Shown: positions 10,068 through 20,253 of the stretch, piece after piece | Layout of the letters: each line of letters opens with the position of its first letter | Numbering within the stretch: the stretch's first letter is position 1 | Source: Colwellia sp. | GTDB taxonomy: Bacteria; Pseudomonadota; Gammaproteobacteria; Enterobacterales; Alteromonadaceae | Assembly (NCBI GenBank): GCA_013215385.1 | Contig: JABSOY010000006.1 | Span: 372,001-436,000, forward strand | Reading direction: 5' to 3' | Length of the DNA: 64,000 nucleotides | Made by a program: the position numbers and the translations under genes | Notes under the pieces: generated by a model | Told to the model about the DNA's origin: nothing | The model's database searches: none | Seen by the model: only the letters and a program-made list of their open reading frames with translations

Positions 10068-10108
10068 GTAGATTGTAATTTTAACTATCTCCCATAATTA
10101 TAATCTAC
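10068..10108. repeat. 13-bp imperfect inverted repeat upstream of MipA/OmpV gene
   Basis: GTAGATTGTAATT (10068-10080) / AATTATAATCTAC (10096-10108), 12 of 13 complementary. Confidence 0.7.
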
Positions 10109-10212
10109 ATTGCTTGCTACATTTTGTTACAGATGATGGATCTTGTTACGTCATTTATATTTAATGCTCCATATAATGACCTAGTATTTAACCATTAAGG
10201 ATTGAAAAACAC

Positions 10213-11058
10213 ATGACATCATCGAAAAAAATCACCAAATTATTGATGGCCGGTTTGCTCGGACTATTTGTCTCTAGCAATGTTTTATCTGCAGATATTA
10301 CCCATACGCTACGCAATAATAGCGAAGAAAAAGCGACTACCGGAAACTACTTTGAATTAGGCTTGGGAATAGCTGCAGGCGTCGGACCTAGCTTGACGGA
10401 GGACAATGACGGCTGGGCCGCGGCCTATCTAGTTATCAATGGCAGTTATAACTGGAACGGGTTATTTATTGAAAAGTATGGTGAAAGTGGCGACCCTATT
10501 TTACTGGGCTACAACGCATACGAAAGTGATAATTGGTCGTTAGATCTAGTGATGGGCCCCAAGTTTGGCGGTCTGCATTCTGATGAAGCTGATGATAAAT
10601 TTCAACTACTTGATGATAGAAATTCTAGTACCATGTTTGGCGGTCGCCTCACCGGTTATTTAGGTGATAACGTGGTGCAGTTCAGTTTAAAGCATGATAT
10701 CAGTGGTAATAGTCATGGTACTTCAGCATCAGCTTTACTGGGTCGAAATTGGCAAGTTAGAAATTGGAATTTTCATGGTTTAGTGGGGCTGCAGTTTTTT
10801 GATAGTCGTATCAATGATTATTATGTTGGTATCAGTGAAAATGAAGCGTTACGTTCGCAATACACCGAATATAGTCCTGGCTCAAACATTAACTTTACTG
10901 CCGAGGCTGGGGTAACTTATCCAATAACAGAAAACTGGGTTTTTCGGAGTACAGCACGTTTTAGAACATTATCAGATGCTGATATGGACAGTCCCATTTT
11001 TGAAACTACCCGTTCAACGGCCATGTCGTTAGGTACCAGCCTAACCTACGTATTTTAA
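10213..11058 (+). CDS. MipA/OmpV family outer membrane protein
   Basis: Signal peptide, beta-barrel-like pattern, ends '...TAMSLGTSLTYVF' (terminal aromatic); followed by DUF3019 and two-component genes. Confidence 0.8.
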   Translation: MTSSKKITKLLMAGLLGLFVSSNVLSADITHTLRNNSEEKATTGNYFELGLGIAAGVGPSLTEDNDGWAAAYLVINGSYNWNGLFIEKYGESGDPILLGYNAYESDNWSLDLVMGPKFGGLHSDEADDKFQLLDDRNSSTMFGGRLTGYLGDNVVQFSLKHDISGNSHGTSASALLGRNWQVRNWNFHGLVGLQFFDSRINDYYVGISENEALRSQYTEYSPGSNINFTAEAGVTYPITENWVFRSTARFRTLSDADMDSPIFETTRSTAMSLGTSLTYVF

Positions 11059-11076
11059 ATAAGTGAGGACTAAATT

Positions 11077-11514
11077 TTGCTTATATTAAAACGCATAAAA
11101 AAAATAAAGTTATCGGGTATTAGCCTGCAGTTGCTCGTGTCATTGTTTTTATTTATTACTGGTAATGTTGCTGCTTCTTCGGCTGATATCGCCAATACAG
11201 CTCAACTTCAAGTAACGCCAGAGCGATGTATCGCCTTACATAAGGGCCAGAAATGTTATCTTGAAGTGACCTTTAAATGGCGACATTCGCAAATTAGCGA
11301 TTATTGTTTAGTTAATACCACCACCAACAAAATAATTAAGTGTTGGCAACAGCAGGCTAAAGGTCAGTTTAACTTCGATTTTCAATCAAAGATAAGCAAT
11401 GACTTTGCTTTACGTAAACAAAAGTCAGCAATAAATTTAGCCCATACACAAATACCTGTTGCTTGGGTATATAAATCGGCTAAACGTCCAAAATCAACCT
11501 GGAGACTATTTTGA
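11077..11514 (+). CDS. DUF3019-like periplasmic protein
   Basis: Signal peptide; 'LQVTPERCIALHKGQKCYLEVTFKW' pattern; operon position between OmpV-like gene and response regulator. Confidence 0.75.
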   Translation: MLILKRIKKIKLSGISLQLLVSLFLFITGNVAASSADIANTAQLQVTPERCIALHKGQKCYLEVTFKWRHSQISDYCLVNTTTNKIIKCWQQQAKGQFNFDFQSKISNDFALRKQKSAINLAHTQIPVAWVYKSAKRPKSTWRLF

Positions 11515-12245
11515 CGGAAAAAGTTTTGAACCAAAGCATCACCGGCAAGCATATTATGTTAGTTGAAGACGATATGTCATTAGCCGAATGGTTTGGCGAT
11601 TATCTTACTGAACAGGGATACTTGGTAACGTTGGCGAACCGAGGTGATCTTGCTATTGAATTAATTGAAGCTGATCAACCTGATCTGGTGATATTAGACA
11701 TTATGTTGCCAGTAAAAGATGGTTTTGAGGTTTGTATGGCCATTCGTCCTTTTTATCATGGCCCAATATTGATGATGACGGCACGAGATCATGAAACTGA
11801 CGAAGTACTGGGCTTAGAATTAGGAGCCGATGATTATGTCGTTAAACCAGTCAAGCCAAGGGTACTATTATCACGAATTAAAGCACTTTTTCGTCGGGTG
11901 TCTTTACCGGAAATAGCGCCTGAAATTGACCATAATAAATTACTTTTTGGTAAACTCACCATCGATGCTAGTTCTCGAACCACCATTTTTGCAGGTGCTA
12001 AAGTGGCGATTTCTTCGAATGAATTTGATGTGCTATGGCAACTTGCCCAAGCGGCAGATACTGTTGTAAGCCGTAAAGAGTTAGTTGTGCAGCGTCGAGG
12101 CATTGAATACGATGGTTTTGATCGTTCAATCGATATTCTTATTTCAAGAATACGGAAAAAACTTGGCGATGATGCCAGCAACCCCTATAGAATTAAAACC
12201 GTTTGGGGCAAGGGATATTTATTTGTGAAAGGAGCTTGGGAGTAA
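11511..12245 (+). CDS. OmpR/PhoB-family response regulator
   Basis: Receiver domain (MLVEDDMSLAEWFGDYL, DLVILDIMLPVKDGFEV, DDYVVKP) plus winged helix; TTG start overlaps upstream stop by 4 nt. Confidence 0.94.
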   Translation: MTEKVLNQSITGKHIMLVEDDMSLAEWFGDYLTEQGYLVTLANRGDLAIELIEADQPDLVILDIMLPVKDGFEVCMAIRPFYHGPILMMTARDHETDEVLGLELGADDYVVKPVKPRVLLSRIKALFRRVSLPEIAPEIDHNKLLFGKLTIDASSRTTIFAGAKVAISSNEFDVLWQLAQAADTVVSRKELVVQRRGIEYDGFDRSIDILISRIRKKLGDDASNPYRIKTVWGKGYLFVKGAWE

Positions 12246-12248
12246 CGA

Positions 12249-13523
12249 ATGAAAAAACTAACCTTGTCGCTGTTATTAGTGATATTAGTGGCAGTGATAG
12301 GAATAGGCGGAGCACTAGACAACTTGTTTAGCCAATATCAGACGCAGCCGATTAATAAGTCTGATGAATTATCTCCTTATCGTCAACTGGGTAAATCGTT
12401 GGCATTAACGTTAGATAAACAGCAAAAACCTCAACAATTTATCGCCACATGGCAACAGCAGGTAGAACTTTCCGTTACCTTAGTAGCACTTGATCAATTC
12501 TTTTTACCTGAACCACTGCAACAGTCTTTTTATGCAGGTGAACCGCTGGTTTTAGAAACAGAAAACAATTTATCTATGCACTTTATTTTACCGTCACAGC
12601 AAAAAGTATTAACCTTTATTGTGCCAGCCATAGTGAAGAAAACTAGCAATAACTTATTGCAACTGCTGTTAACGAGTGCCTTTTATATTGGGCTGTTACT
12701 GGTGGTACTTGTTTGGCTTTACCCTTTAATAAAGCAACTGAAAAAGTTGAAATTAACGGCCAAGGCTTTTGGTGAGGGACAGTTACAACAAAGAATCGAA
12801 ACCCATTCAACTTCTTATATTGCCGACATTGAAATTGAATTTAACCGGATGGCAGTGCGGATCCAAACCCTGATCAGTGACAATAAACTGCTTAGTGATG
12901 CGGTTTCTCATGACCTACGCACACCTCTGGCAAGATTGCGCTTTGGCATTGAAGTTTTACAGGAAACGGACAACCCTAAAACAAGAGATAAGTATCAACG
13001 TCATTTATCTCGTGATATTAGTGAAATGGAGCGTTTGGTTAATGTATTGCTTAATTATGCACGGATAGAACAATCTATGATTGCAGTCGAAAAGCAAAGC
13101 ATCGACCTAAATGAATTAGTTAGTCAGTGTGTTCAAGCGATAACAGATAGCGATAAAGTTATTAATTGGCATGCTAATGGCACCGCTATCGTTAACGGTG
13201 ATATGAATTACTTGAGCATGCTAATAAATAACTTACTCAGTAATGCCCAACAATATGCCAGTAAAGAGATTAACTTAACGGTTGAAAAAAATGGGCTTAA
13301 GTTAGCACTTATTATTAGTGATGATGGCCCCGGTATTCCAAAAGAAAAGCGTGATGAATTATTAAAACCCTTTATGCGTGGCGAGCAGTCTCATGAAAAG
13401 CCAGGTTACGGCATGGGTTTAGCTATTGTTGCAAGAATAGCTCAGCTACACGATGCTACTTTCGCTATTACCGATTCTGTTGAGCTCGGCGGTGCTGAAT
13501 TCTGCTTACTCTTTAATCATTAA
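12249..13523 (+). CDS. Sensor histidine kinase
   Basis: Two TM segments, HAMP, H-box 'DAVSHDLRTPLARLRFGIEVL', N-box 'LINNLLSNAQQYA', G-boxes 'DDGPGIP', 'GYGMGLAIVARI'. Confidence 0.95.
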   Translation: MKKLTLSLLLVILVAVIGIGGALDNLFSQYQTQPINKSDELSPYRQLGKSLALTLDKQQKPQQFIATWQQQVELSVTLVALDQFFLPEPLQQSFYAGEPLVLETENNLSMHFILPSQQKVLTFIVPAIVKKTSNNLLQLLLTSAFYIGLLLVVLVWLYPLIKQLKKLKLTAKAFGEGQLQQRIETHSTSYIADIEIEFNRMAVRIQTLISDNKLLSDAVSHDLRTPLARLRFGIEVLQETDNPKTRDKYQRHLSRDISEMERLVNVLLNYARIEQSMIAVEKQSIDLNELVSQCVQAITDSDKVINWHANGTAIVNGDMNYLSMLINNLLSNAQQYASKEINLTVEKNGLKLALIISDDGPGIPKEKRDELLKPFMRGEQSHEKPGYGMGLAIVARIAQLHDATFAITDSVELGGAEFCLLFNH

Positions 13524-14636
13524 AACCACTAAGTACTTAGTAGCGCTTTATCGGGTTTTTTTAATACTCTGCATTTCGCCTTCATTCTTATAGTAATAAC
13601 TTCAACAGCGCCATTTCAGACACGGTATTACAACGGGCAGGATTTGTTACGCTTTTCATTAAGCTGATGATTCACCGTATATTTGTCAAAACCACTTAAG
13701 GAATAATGTTTCCTGCTTGTTAACTCCAATCGATGTGACTTTGCTGGGTAACCATTGATTATCTAAAGCACTAGATAAATTTAACTTAGACCATAACAGG
13801 TAAGTGATCGGTGTTTATTAAATAGCGTTAGCTAATAAGTATAAATATAAGAATAAGTATTAGTTATCGAAGTAATAATTGAGGCAGAGCAATTTTTTCT
13901 AAGCGATAGAGCTTTATAAGTAAAAATTATACCTGTTATTAAAGTAACTATATTTTTCGGCAAGTCATATTATTTCTGTGTCATCTTCCAACACGATATT
14001 AGCAGAAAAGTTTTTAGGGTTTGATTAAATTATTTTTAGATTGAGCTCAGGTGAATTTAATGGACCATAAATATGTTCGATATTATGTGATGAGTTGTCA
14101 GTTACACATTCTAGATAATTTAGTTGATTAAAATCACCTTTATTAACGTTTCATTAAGGATCATTTTTGGACATAAGTATAAAGATGATATGCCTAGATG
14201 ACTGAGATTAATTTTATTAAACAAAATTTAACAAAATGTAACAATTCAGCTTGTTATTGTGTTAATTCGTCTCTTTTTTCTTTTATTTTTACTGAAATAA
14301 CATTCATATCTATTCATTTTAATTGGCTTTATTAAGCTATTTTTTATCAAGTTTATCATGGGTTATATTCGGCCTTAAAATTTTTATATTAGTCTAAGGC
14401 GGTTTATTCTTAGGGGGTTATCAAGTTTCTCTCGTACTTTCTAAAGCGTGAGATGTATAGTTTTTAATACATATTTATTCAATTAAACTTTCTTTGCTCG
14501 GTAATAGGATTACATTGTTTTACATTAAAATTAAATTATGCAACAATCCAAGGGATTTTAAAGATTAAACTTTAAAAATATTACAATATAATAACAATAT
14601 ATCAAAATAACAATTACAAATACTAGGGAAAATATC

Positions 14637-17600
14637 GTGAGAAAATTAAACATACTCGCTACGAGTATCAAAACAGCTTTATTGGTAGGGGCTGTAAGTA
14701 GTTTTAGCTCTTTTGCCGCAAACGCATCTGCTCAAGATAACAACGCACTATCTGCAGTAGAAAAAGTCGCAGTAGAATCAAAACAAGACGTAATTGTCGA
14801 AGAAGAAGAAGAAATTGAACGTGTACAGGTAACAGGTTCGCGTCTTCGTCGTTCTGAATTTTCATCGGCTTCTCCTGTTCAAGTTATCAGCGGTGATATC
14901 TCTCGTGAATTAGGTTTATTTGATGCAGGTAAAATGCTGCAAGGTACTAACCAAGCAGCGGGTTCTCAAATTGATAACTCATTTGGCGGTTTTGTATTAG
15001 ATAATGGTCCTGGTGCTGCAACCATTGGTTTTCGTGGTTTAGGTGCAGATCGTACATTAGTTCTTATTAATGGCCGTCGTATGGCTCCTGCTGGCGTAGG
15101 TGGCGCACCAACGGCTCCCGATTTAAACTTAATTCCTGGCGTTATGATCGATCGTATCGAAAACTTATATGATGGTGCTTCTACCGTTTATGGTTCTGAT
15201 GCTATTGCAGGTGTTGCCAACGTTATTTTAAGACAAGACATTGAAGGTTTTGAAATACAAGCGTCTATGAACTCACCAAAAGGTGGTGGTGGTAAAGAAA
15301 GTGTTCTTTCTGCTATGTATGGCACAACCTTAGATAATGGTTTTATCACGATTGGTGCAGAATATACTAACAGAAAAGCACAGTCACGTGCTGACAACCC
15401 ATTTGTAGCTGGTTGTGATGAAGAATTTGCAGAAGATGAAGCTGGTAACATTTATAACCGTTATGGTGGCATTGGTCCTACTATCGGTGGCGAGAAAAGC
15501 TGTAATATCTTCCCATTAACTAACCGTATGTTTATCAACAATGGTTTTTGGGGAAGTGTTTATAATACTCCAGGTTTTACAAATACAGGTATTCCTGGTT
15601 GGAGTGAATCATCTGTTCCTACAGACTATATTGGTTTATTACCAAACTGGGTTGGTGGCGATTCGGATGGCGATGGCATAAACGACACTGCATTCCCTGA
15701 TGGACCACCAGATGGAAGCAACATGGATGGTTTCAAAGATTTTGACTTTCAAAATCCTCTATATGCTTTCCAACAGTCTGACTATTATAAATCAGGCGAT
15801 TATATTGGCAAAAACGAGCGTATTTCAGTAGTTGCTAATGGCGAATATAACTTCCAAGATAACGACGATACAAAAGTATATTTTGATGCATTATATGCAA
15901 CCCGTAATTCAGATCAGTTCTCTCCTGGCGCGCAAATGTTTGAATCTGTTGGCGCAAACAACCCATATAACCCGTGTAACCCTAATGGCTTAAACGGTAT
16001 TGATTGTTTTGGTGTTTTAGGTTTTGGCCCTGCCGGCCCATTAGCCGTTGATCCAATTATTAATATTCGCGGCGATCGTGATACACATCAGGTTGACGTT
16101 TCTCAATATCGTATGGTTACTGGAATAACGGGTGATTTAAGTGCGCTTGCTGATTTCGGCTTAGAAAACTGGTATTACGATGCTTATGTATCGTACAGTG
16201 CTTCTAAAGGTAAATACGTTACTCGTGGTATTAACCGCGCTAATTTAGAACATTCATTAGAAACATCTGTTGCAGATGCTGATGGTAACGTTACTTGTGG
16301 CGATGGCACTGATGGTTGTGTACCGGTAAACTTATTTTCTGATAACATCTACCAAGTAGGTGGTGGTACTTTAACATCAGCAGAATACGATTATTTAATG
16401 TCTGACCGTATCGCTGATACATCGGTAAATCAATTAGTTGTTAACGGCTTTGCCGGTGGCGATTTATTCACCCTACCATGGAATAGTGAAGTTGTTGGTG
16501 GTATTTTTGGTGCTGAATTCCGTCGTGATGAGATTGATACAGACAATAACGACGTAGCCTCTGAAGGTTTATTATGGGGTTGGTTCTCTGATAAAGGCGC
16601 TACTGGTTCTCGTAACTTAAAAGAATTCTTTACAGAAATTGAATTTCCGTTATTAAAAGGCGAAACTTTTGCTGAAGAATTAACAGTAACTCTTGGTGGT
16701 CGTATCACTAAAGAAAGCTTTTATGATGCTGAAGAAACTTACAGTATAAAAAGTGTTTATCGTCCGGTTGAATGGTTAACTATACGTGGTACTAAAGGTA
16801 CTTCTTATCGTGCACCAAATTTACGTGAACGTTTCTTAGCTGGTACTACTGGTTTTAGAACTGTTATCGATCCATGTGTGGTAAGCGGTGATGCTCGTAC
16901 AAGCGACCCATTAAACCCAAGTTCTCCTGATGGCTATGATGCAAGTCAAGACACTCGTGACCAGGGCGTATTAGATGCTTGTACTGCTGCCGGTGTTGAT
17001 CCTACTAAACTTGGTTTAGGCCAAGACGGTACTGATAAGTTTACTGCTTCAGGAAGTACGGAAGTTGTGAGTGGTGGTACTACAGAACTTAACGCAGAAA
17101 CTTCAATTGCTAAAACTTACGGTATGATTTTTGAACAACCATTTACCGATGCATTTGAATTAACATTGTCAATCACACGTTTTGATATTGAAATTAAAAA
17201 CTCTATTTCAGAACCTAGTGCAGCTTATAGTGTTGGCCAATGTTACAGTTCAGATGGCAATGAAGCTTTCTGTAGCCGTATTACTCGTGATGGTAATAAT
17301 CAAATTTCAGAAGTTGATGGAACTTTTGTCAATTCTGGTTTAGAAACATCGAAAGGTTATGATTATAATATATTTTTCTCAACTGATTTCTTAGTTGGCG
17401 ATAAAAACCTAGGTGTTACTCTTGATCTTCAAGCAACTAAAATGACTGAAGCTAAGTTTGATATTTTAGGGTTAGTTGATGACAACTTAGGTGAACCAAC
17501 GATTCCTGAATGGCGTGCAACTGCTCGCTTAGCATTATCTTATGATGACTTCCGCTTTAATTGGTCTACACGCTTTATTGGCGCCGGTGAGCCTGATTGG

Positions 17601-17915
17601 ATAAGTGATGCAGATGATAATTTCGGCTTTGATGCTAATCAATCTGCCTGTGCTGGTTTATGGAAAGATGAAGCTCAAACAGAAGCTTTATTATGTCGTC
17701 CAGTATCACAGACCAAAGACTACATAGTGCATGATATTGCCCTTGCTTGGTCAACTGATGATTTCCGTGTAAACATTGGTGTTCGTAATGTATTTAACGA
17801 AGCTCCACCACTTGTTGATGGAAGTGGTACTTCTGCTAACACTAATATTCCATTAGGCGTTGGTTATGATACTTTTGGTCGCACACCTTACATTAACTTT
17901 TCTGCTACATTCTAA
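14637..17915 (+). CDS. TonB-dependent receptor
   Basis: Signal peptide, plug domain (VQVTGSRLRRSEFSSASPVQVISGD, FRGLGADRTLVLINGRRM, IERIENLYDGASTVYGSDAIAGVANVI-like), terminal 'YINFSATF'; GTG start. Confidence 0.95.
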   Translation: MRKLNILATSIKTALLVGAVSSFSSFAANASAQDNNALSAVEKVAVESKQDVIVEEEEEIERVQVTGSRLRRSEFSSASPVQVISGDISRELGLFDAGKMLQGTNQAAGSQIDNSFGGFVLDNGPGAATIGFRGLGADRTLVLINGRRMAPAGVGGAPTAPDLNLIPGVMIDRIENLYDGASTVYGSDAIAGVANVILRQDIEGFEIQASMNSPKGGGGKESVLSAMYGTTLDNGFITIGAEYTNRKAQSRADNPFVAGCDEEFAEDEAGNIYNRYGGIGPTIGGEKSCNIFPLTNRMFINNGFWGSVYNTPGFTNTGIPGWSESSVPTDYIGLLPNWVGGDSDGDGINDTAFPDGPPDGSNMDGFKDFDFQNPLYAFQQSDYYKSGDYIGKNERISVVANGEYNFQDNDDTKVYFDALYATRNSDQFSPGAQMFESVGANNPYNPCNPNGLNGIDCFGVLGFGPAGPLAVDPIINIRGDRDTHQVDVSQYRMVTGITGDLSALADFGLENWYYDAYVSYSASKGKYVTRGINRANLEHSLETSVADADGNVTCGDGTDGCVPVNLFSDNIYQVGGGTLTSAEYDYLMSDRIADTSVNQLVVNGFAGGDLFTLPWNSEVVGGIFGAEFRRDEIDTDNNDVASEGLLWGWFSDKGATGSRNLKEFFTEIEFPLLKGETFAEELTVTLGGRITKESFYDAEETYSIKSVYRPVEWLTIRGTKGTSYRAPNLRERFLAGTTGFRTVIDPCVVSGDARTSDPLNPSSPDGYDASQDTRDQGVLDACTAAGVDPTKLGLGQDGTDKFTASGSTEVVSGGTTELNAETSIAKTYGMIFEQPFTDAFELTLSITRFDIEIKNSISEPSAAYSVGQCYSSDGNEAFCSRITRDGNNQISEVDGTFVNSGLETSKGYDYNIFFSTDFLVGDKNLGVTLDLQATKMTEAKFDILGLVDDNLGEPTIPEWRATARLALSYDDFRFNWSTRFIGAGEPDWISDADDNFGFDANQSACAGLWKDEAQTEALLCRPVSQTKDYIVHDIALAWSTDDFRVNIGVRNVFNEAPPLVDGSGTSANTNIPLGVGYDTFGRTPYINFSATF

Positions 17916-17943
17916 GTTAGTTTAAGTTAAATAAAGATTAATT

Positions 17944-17965
17944 GGCCCCTTTATTGGGGCCTTTT
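17944..17965 (+). terminator. rho-independent terminator
   Basis: GGCCCC-TTTATT-GGGGCC-TTTT directly after the TonB receptor. Confidence 0.8.
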
Positions 17966-17997
17966 GCTATTAAAGTAATGAAATTTAAGGAAAAAAT

Positions 17998-19914
17998 ATG
18001 AAAAATATGAGTCTTTCAGCGGTAATGCTGTTAAGTTTATTTATTTCTTTCACTGGCACAGCCGTTGAGAATAAAGTCGCGAGCGATAAAATTCAACCAC
18101 TAGATGCCTTTACTATGATGCCTGTTATTCGCAGTGTTTCAGTATCAGATGACGGTAAAAAAGTCGCTATTTTACGAGCAACAACTAAATTTGGTGATTA
18201 TGTTATTGAAATTAGAGATACCAGTGACTTGCGTAAAAAGCCGATAACACTTGGCGCGCATAAAATGATGGTCTCTAATGTTACTTGGTTAAACAATGAC
18301 AAAATCGGGGTGAGTTTTCGTCAAATTTTAAAGGATGGCAGCCGTAAATATTGGGTAAACGAATTTGCTATTACTGATGCAGATGGTAAGGGTAAATGGA
18401 TATTGCCGACTAACAGTAAAAAAATAGCAGGCTTCAGTATCATCAGTAGATTACGTGATAACCCAGATGAAATCCTGGTAGAAACAGATGTAAACCGAAA
18501 TTATATTCCTGATGTGATTCGCTATAACGTGAAAACAGGGCGAAGCGTTACTATTATGCGTGGCAATACTAAGGTTCAAGGTAATTTTATCGCTGATTCC
18601 GATGGTGAAATAAGAGCTGCATCTGGCTGGAATCGTGAAGACAGTACCATAGATTTATTTGCAAGAATGAAAGGTGATAATGAATGGAAAGTTATCTATA
18701 AAATCTCGCCTAAAAAACGTGAAAAATATGACTTTATTGGTTTCTCAAAAGAAAATCCTAATGAAGTTTATGTGAATGCAAACAGAGGCGAAGATACCAC
18801 AGGTATTTATCTTTATAACATTAAAACATCTGAATATTCTGAACGTTTATTTGGTCTAAAAAGTGTTGATAGTAATGGTGTTCTGTTTAATAAGAAAGGC
18901 GAGGTCCTAGGCTTTAATTACATTTCAAAAGGTTATAAACGCTATTTTACTGATGAAAATGAAAAAGCGCTTTATGATAGTTTGAAACCATTATTTGAAG
19001 GTAAAAACATCTCAATTTCTAGTCGTTCTGATGATGATAATGCATTAATTATCAGGACATCATCAAGTAAAGATAGTGGCACTTACTATTTACTTACTGA
19101 TAAGAAAAAACTAGAAAAAATTGGTGAACGTTTACCGCTTATAGCAAAAGACAAATTGGGTGACGTTAAATATATTTCTTATAAAGCACGTGATGGTAGA
19201 AAAATTCGCGCTTATTTAACTACTCCACAAGGTGCTGGCCCTCATCCTGCAATTATACTTCCTCATGGTGGCCCTTGGGCGCGTGATACGGTTGTCTTTG
19301 ATGAATGGTCTCAATTGCTTGCTTCTCATGGCTACATTGTTCTCCAACCAAATTTTCGTGGTTCAGAAGGTTATGGTCTAGATCATTGGATCGCAGGGGA
19401 TAATAACTGGGGATTAAAAATGCAGGACGATCTTGATGATGGCGCTTTATTCCTTGTAGAAAAAGGCTTAACAACTAAAAATAAACTTGCCATGTTTGGT
19501 TGGAGCTACGGTGGTTACGCTGCTTTTGCTGCATCGATGAGAGAGAATAACATTTATCAATGTACTGTTGCTGGTGCAGGGGTTAGTGATTTAAATAGTA
19601 TTAATGCGACCTTAAATGAAAGTAGGTTTTCAAGAGAATTACAAAGACCGACAATTACCGGAATATCGCCGTTAAGTCAGGTTGAAAAAGTTAACATTCC
19701 TATCCTTGTTATCCATGGTGATATAGATCAACGCGTACCTGTTAGTCACAGTCGTGATTTTGTTGCTGAGCTTAAAAAGTATCAAAAAGATTTCAAATAC
19801 GTAGAATTGGAAGATGCTGATCACTTTTCAGATACTCTATTTTACAATCACAAAACAGAATTCTATTCTGAACTACTTGATTGGTTCGACAATAAATGTG
19901 GCTTAAAAAGCTAA
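17998..19914 (+). CDS. S9 family (prolyl oligopeptidase-like) peptidase
   Basis: N-terminal propeller-like region; catalytic 'GWSYGGYAAF', 'IHGDIDQRVPVSHS', 'DADHFSDT'. Confidence 0.95.
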   Translation: MKNMSLSAVMLLSLFISFTGTAVENKVASDKIQPLDAFTMMPVIRSVSVSDDGKKVAILRATTKFGDYVIEIRDTSDLRKKPITLGAHKMMVSNVTWLNNDKIGVSFRQILKDGSRKYWVNEFAITDADGKGKWILPTNSKKIAGFSIISRLRDNPDEILVETDVNRNYIPDVIRYNVKTGRSVTIMRGNTKVQGNFIADSDGEIRAASGWNREDSTIDLFARMKGDNEWKVIYKISPKKREKYDFIGFSKENPNEVYVNANRGEDTTGIYLYNIKTSEYSERLFGLKSVDSNGVLFNKKGEVLGFNYISKGYKRYFTDENEKALYDSLKPLFEGKNISISSRSDDDNALIIRTSSSKDSGTYYLLTDKKKLEKIGERLPLIAKDKLGDVKYISYKARDGRKIRAYLTTPQGAGPHPAIILPHGGPWARDTVVFDEWSQLLASHGYIVLQPNFRGSEGYGLDHWIAGDNNWGLKMQDDLDDGALFLVEKGLTTKNKLAMFGWSYGGYAAFAASMRENNIYQCTVAGAGVSDLNSINATLNESRFSRELQRPTITGISPLSQVEKVNIPILVIHGDIDQRVPVSHSRDFVAELKKYQKDFKYVELEDADHFSDTLFYNHKTEFYSELLDWFDNKCGLKS

Positions 19915-20090
19915 TTGGACAATTAAACGAATGAGTTGCTTGCATTAACTAACAAGGCTAATTGTGATAAAAATGACAGTAAAGAGCAGGCGATAATTTA
20001 AATTTTAGCTCGCTTATCGTGTTGTTTTTTTGCTGCTGTTAGCTACTTGCAATCACTTGCTCTAATAAATATTTATTTGTTGATATTTTA

Positions 20091-20124
20091 TTCCCCCCAA
20101 AAAAATTATTTTGGGGGGAATTTT
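20091..20124. terminator. rho-independent terminator with G6:C6 stem
   Basis: TTCCCCCCAAAA-AAATTA-TTTTGGGGGGAA followed by TTTT; 12-bp stem between convergent genes. Confidence 0.85.
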
Positions 20125-20175
20125 CTTCCTTTAACAAAGCTTCCTTTAACAAAGCTTCCTTTAATAAAACTTCCT
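20125..20175. repeat. 15-bp tandem repeat, about 3.4 copies
   Basis: CTTCCTTTAACAAAG x2, CTTCCTTTAATAAAA, then CTTCCT. Confidence 0.85.
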
Positions 20176-20253
20176 CTGTTAGTAGCATCCCAAGAGGTTT
20201 CGGTATTCTCTGCTAAAATGAACTGATAATTGACTGGCATTTATTATATTAGT

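Noticed and set aside
11834-12181. Minus-strand 115-aa ORF opposite the response regulator
   Set aside because: Antisense to a clear CDS; no domain resemblance.
15188-15451. Antisense ORFs inside the TonB receptor (15188-15451 and 16430-16708)
   Set aside because: Fully embedded opposite a strong CDS; low-complexity Ser/Pro-rich translations typical of antisense frames.
20125-20175. 15-bp repeats considered as a CRISPR array
   Set aside because: Units are contiguous without spacers, too short, and no cas genes nearby.
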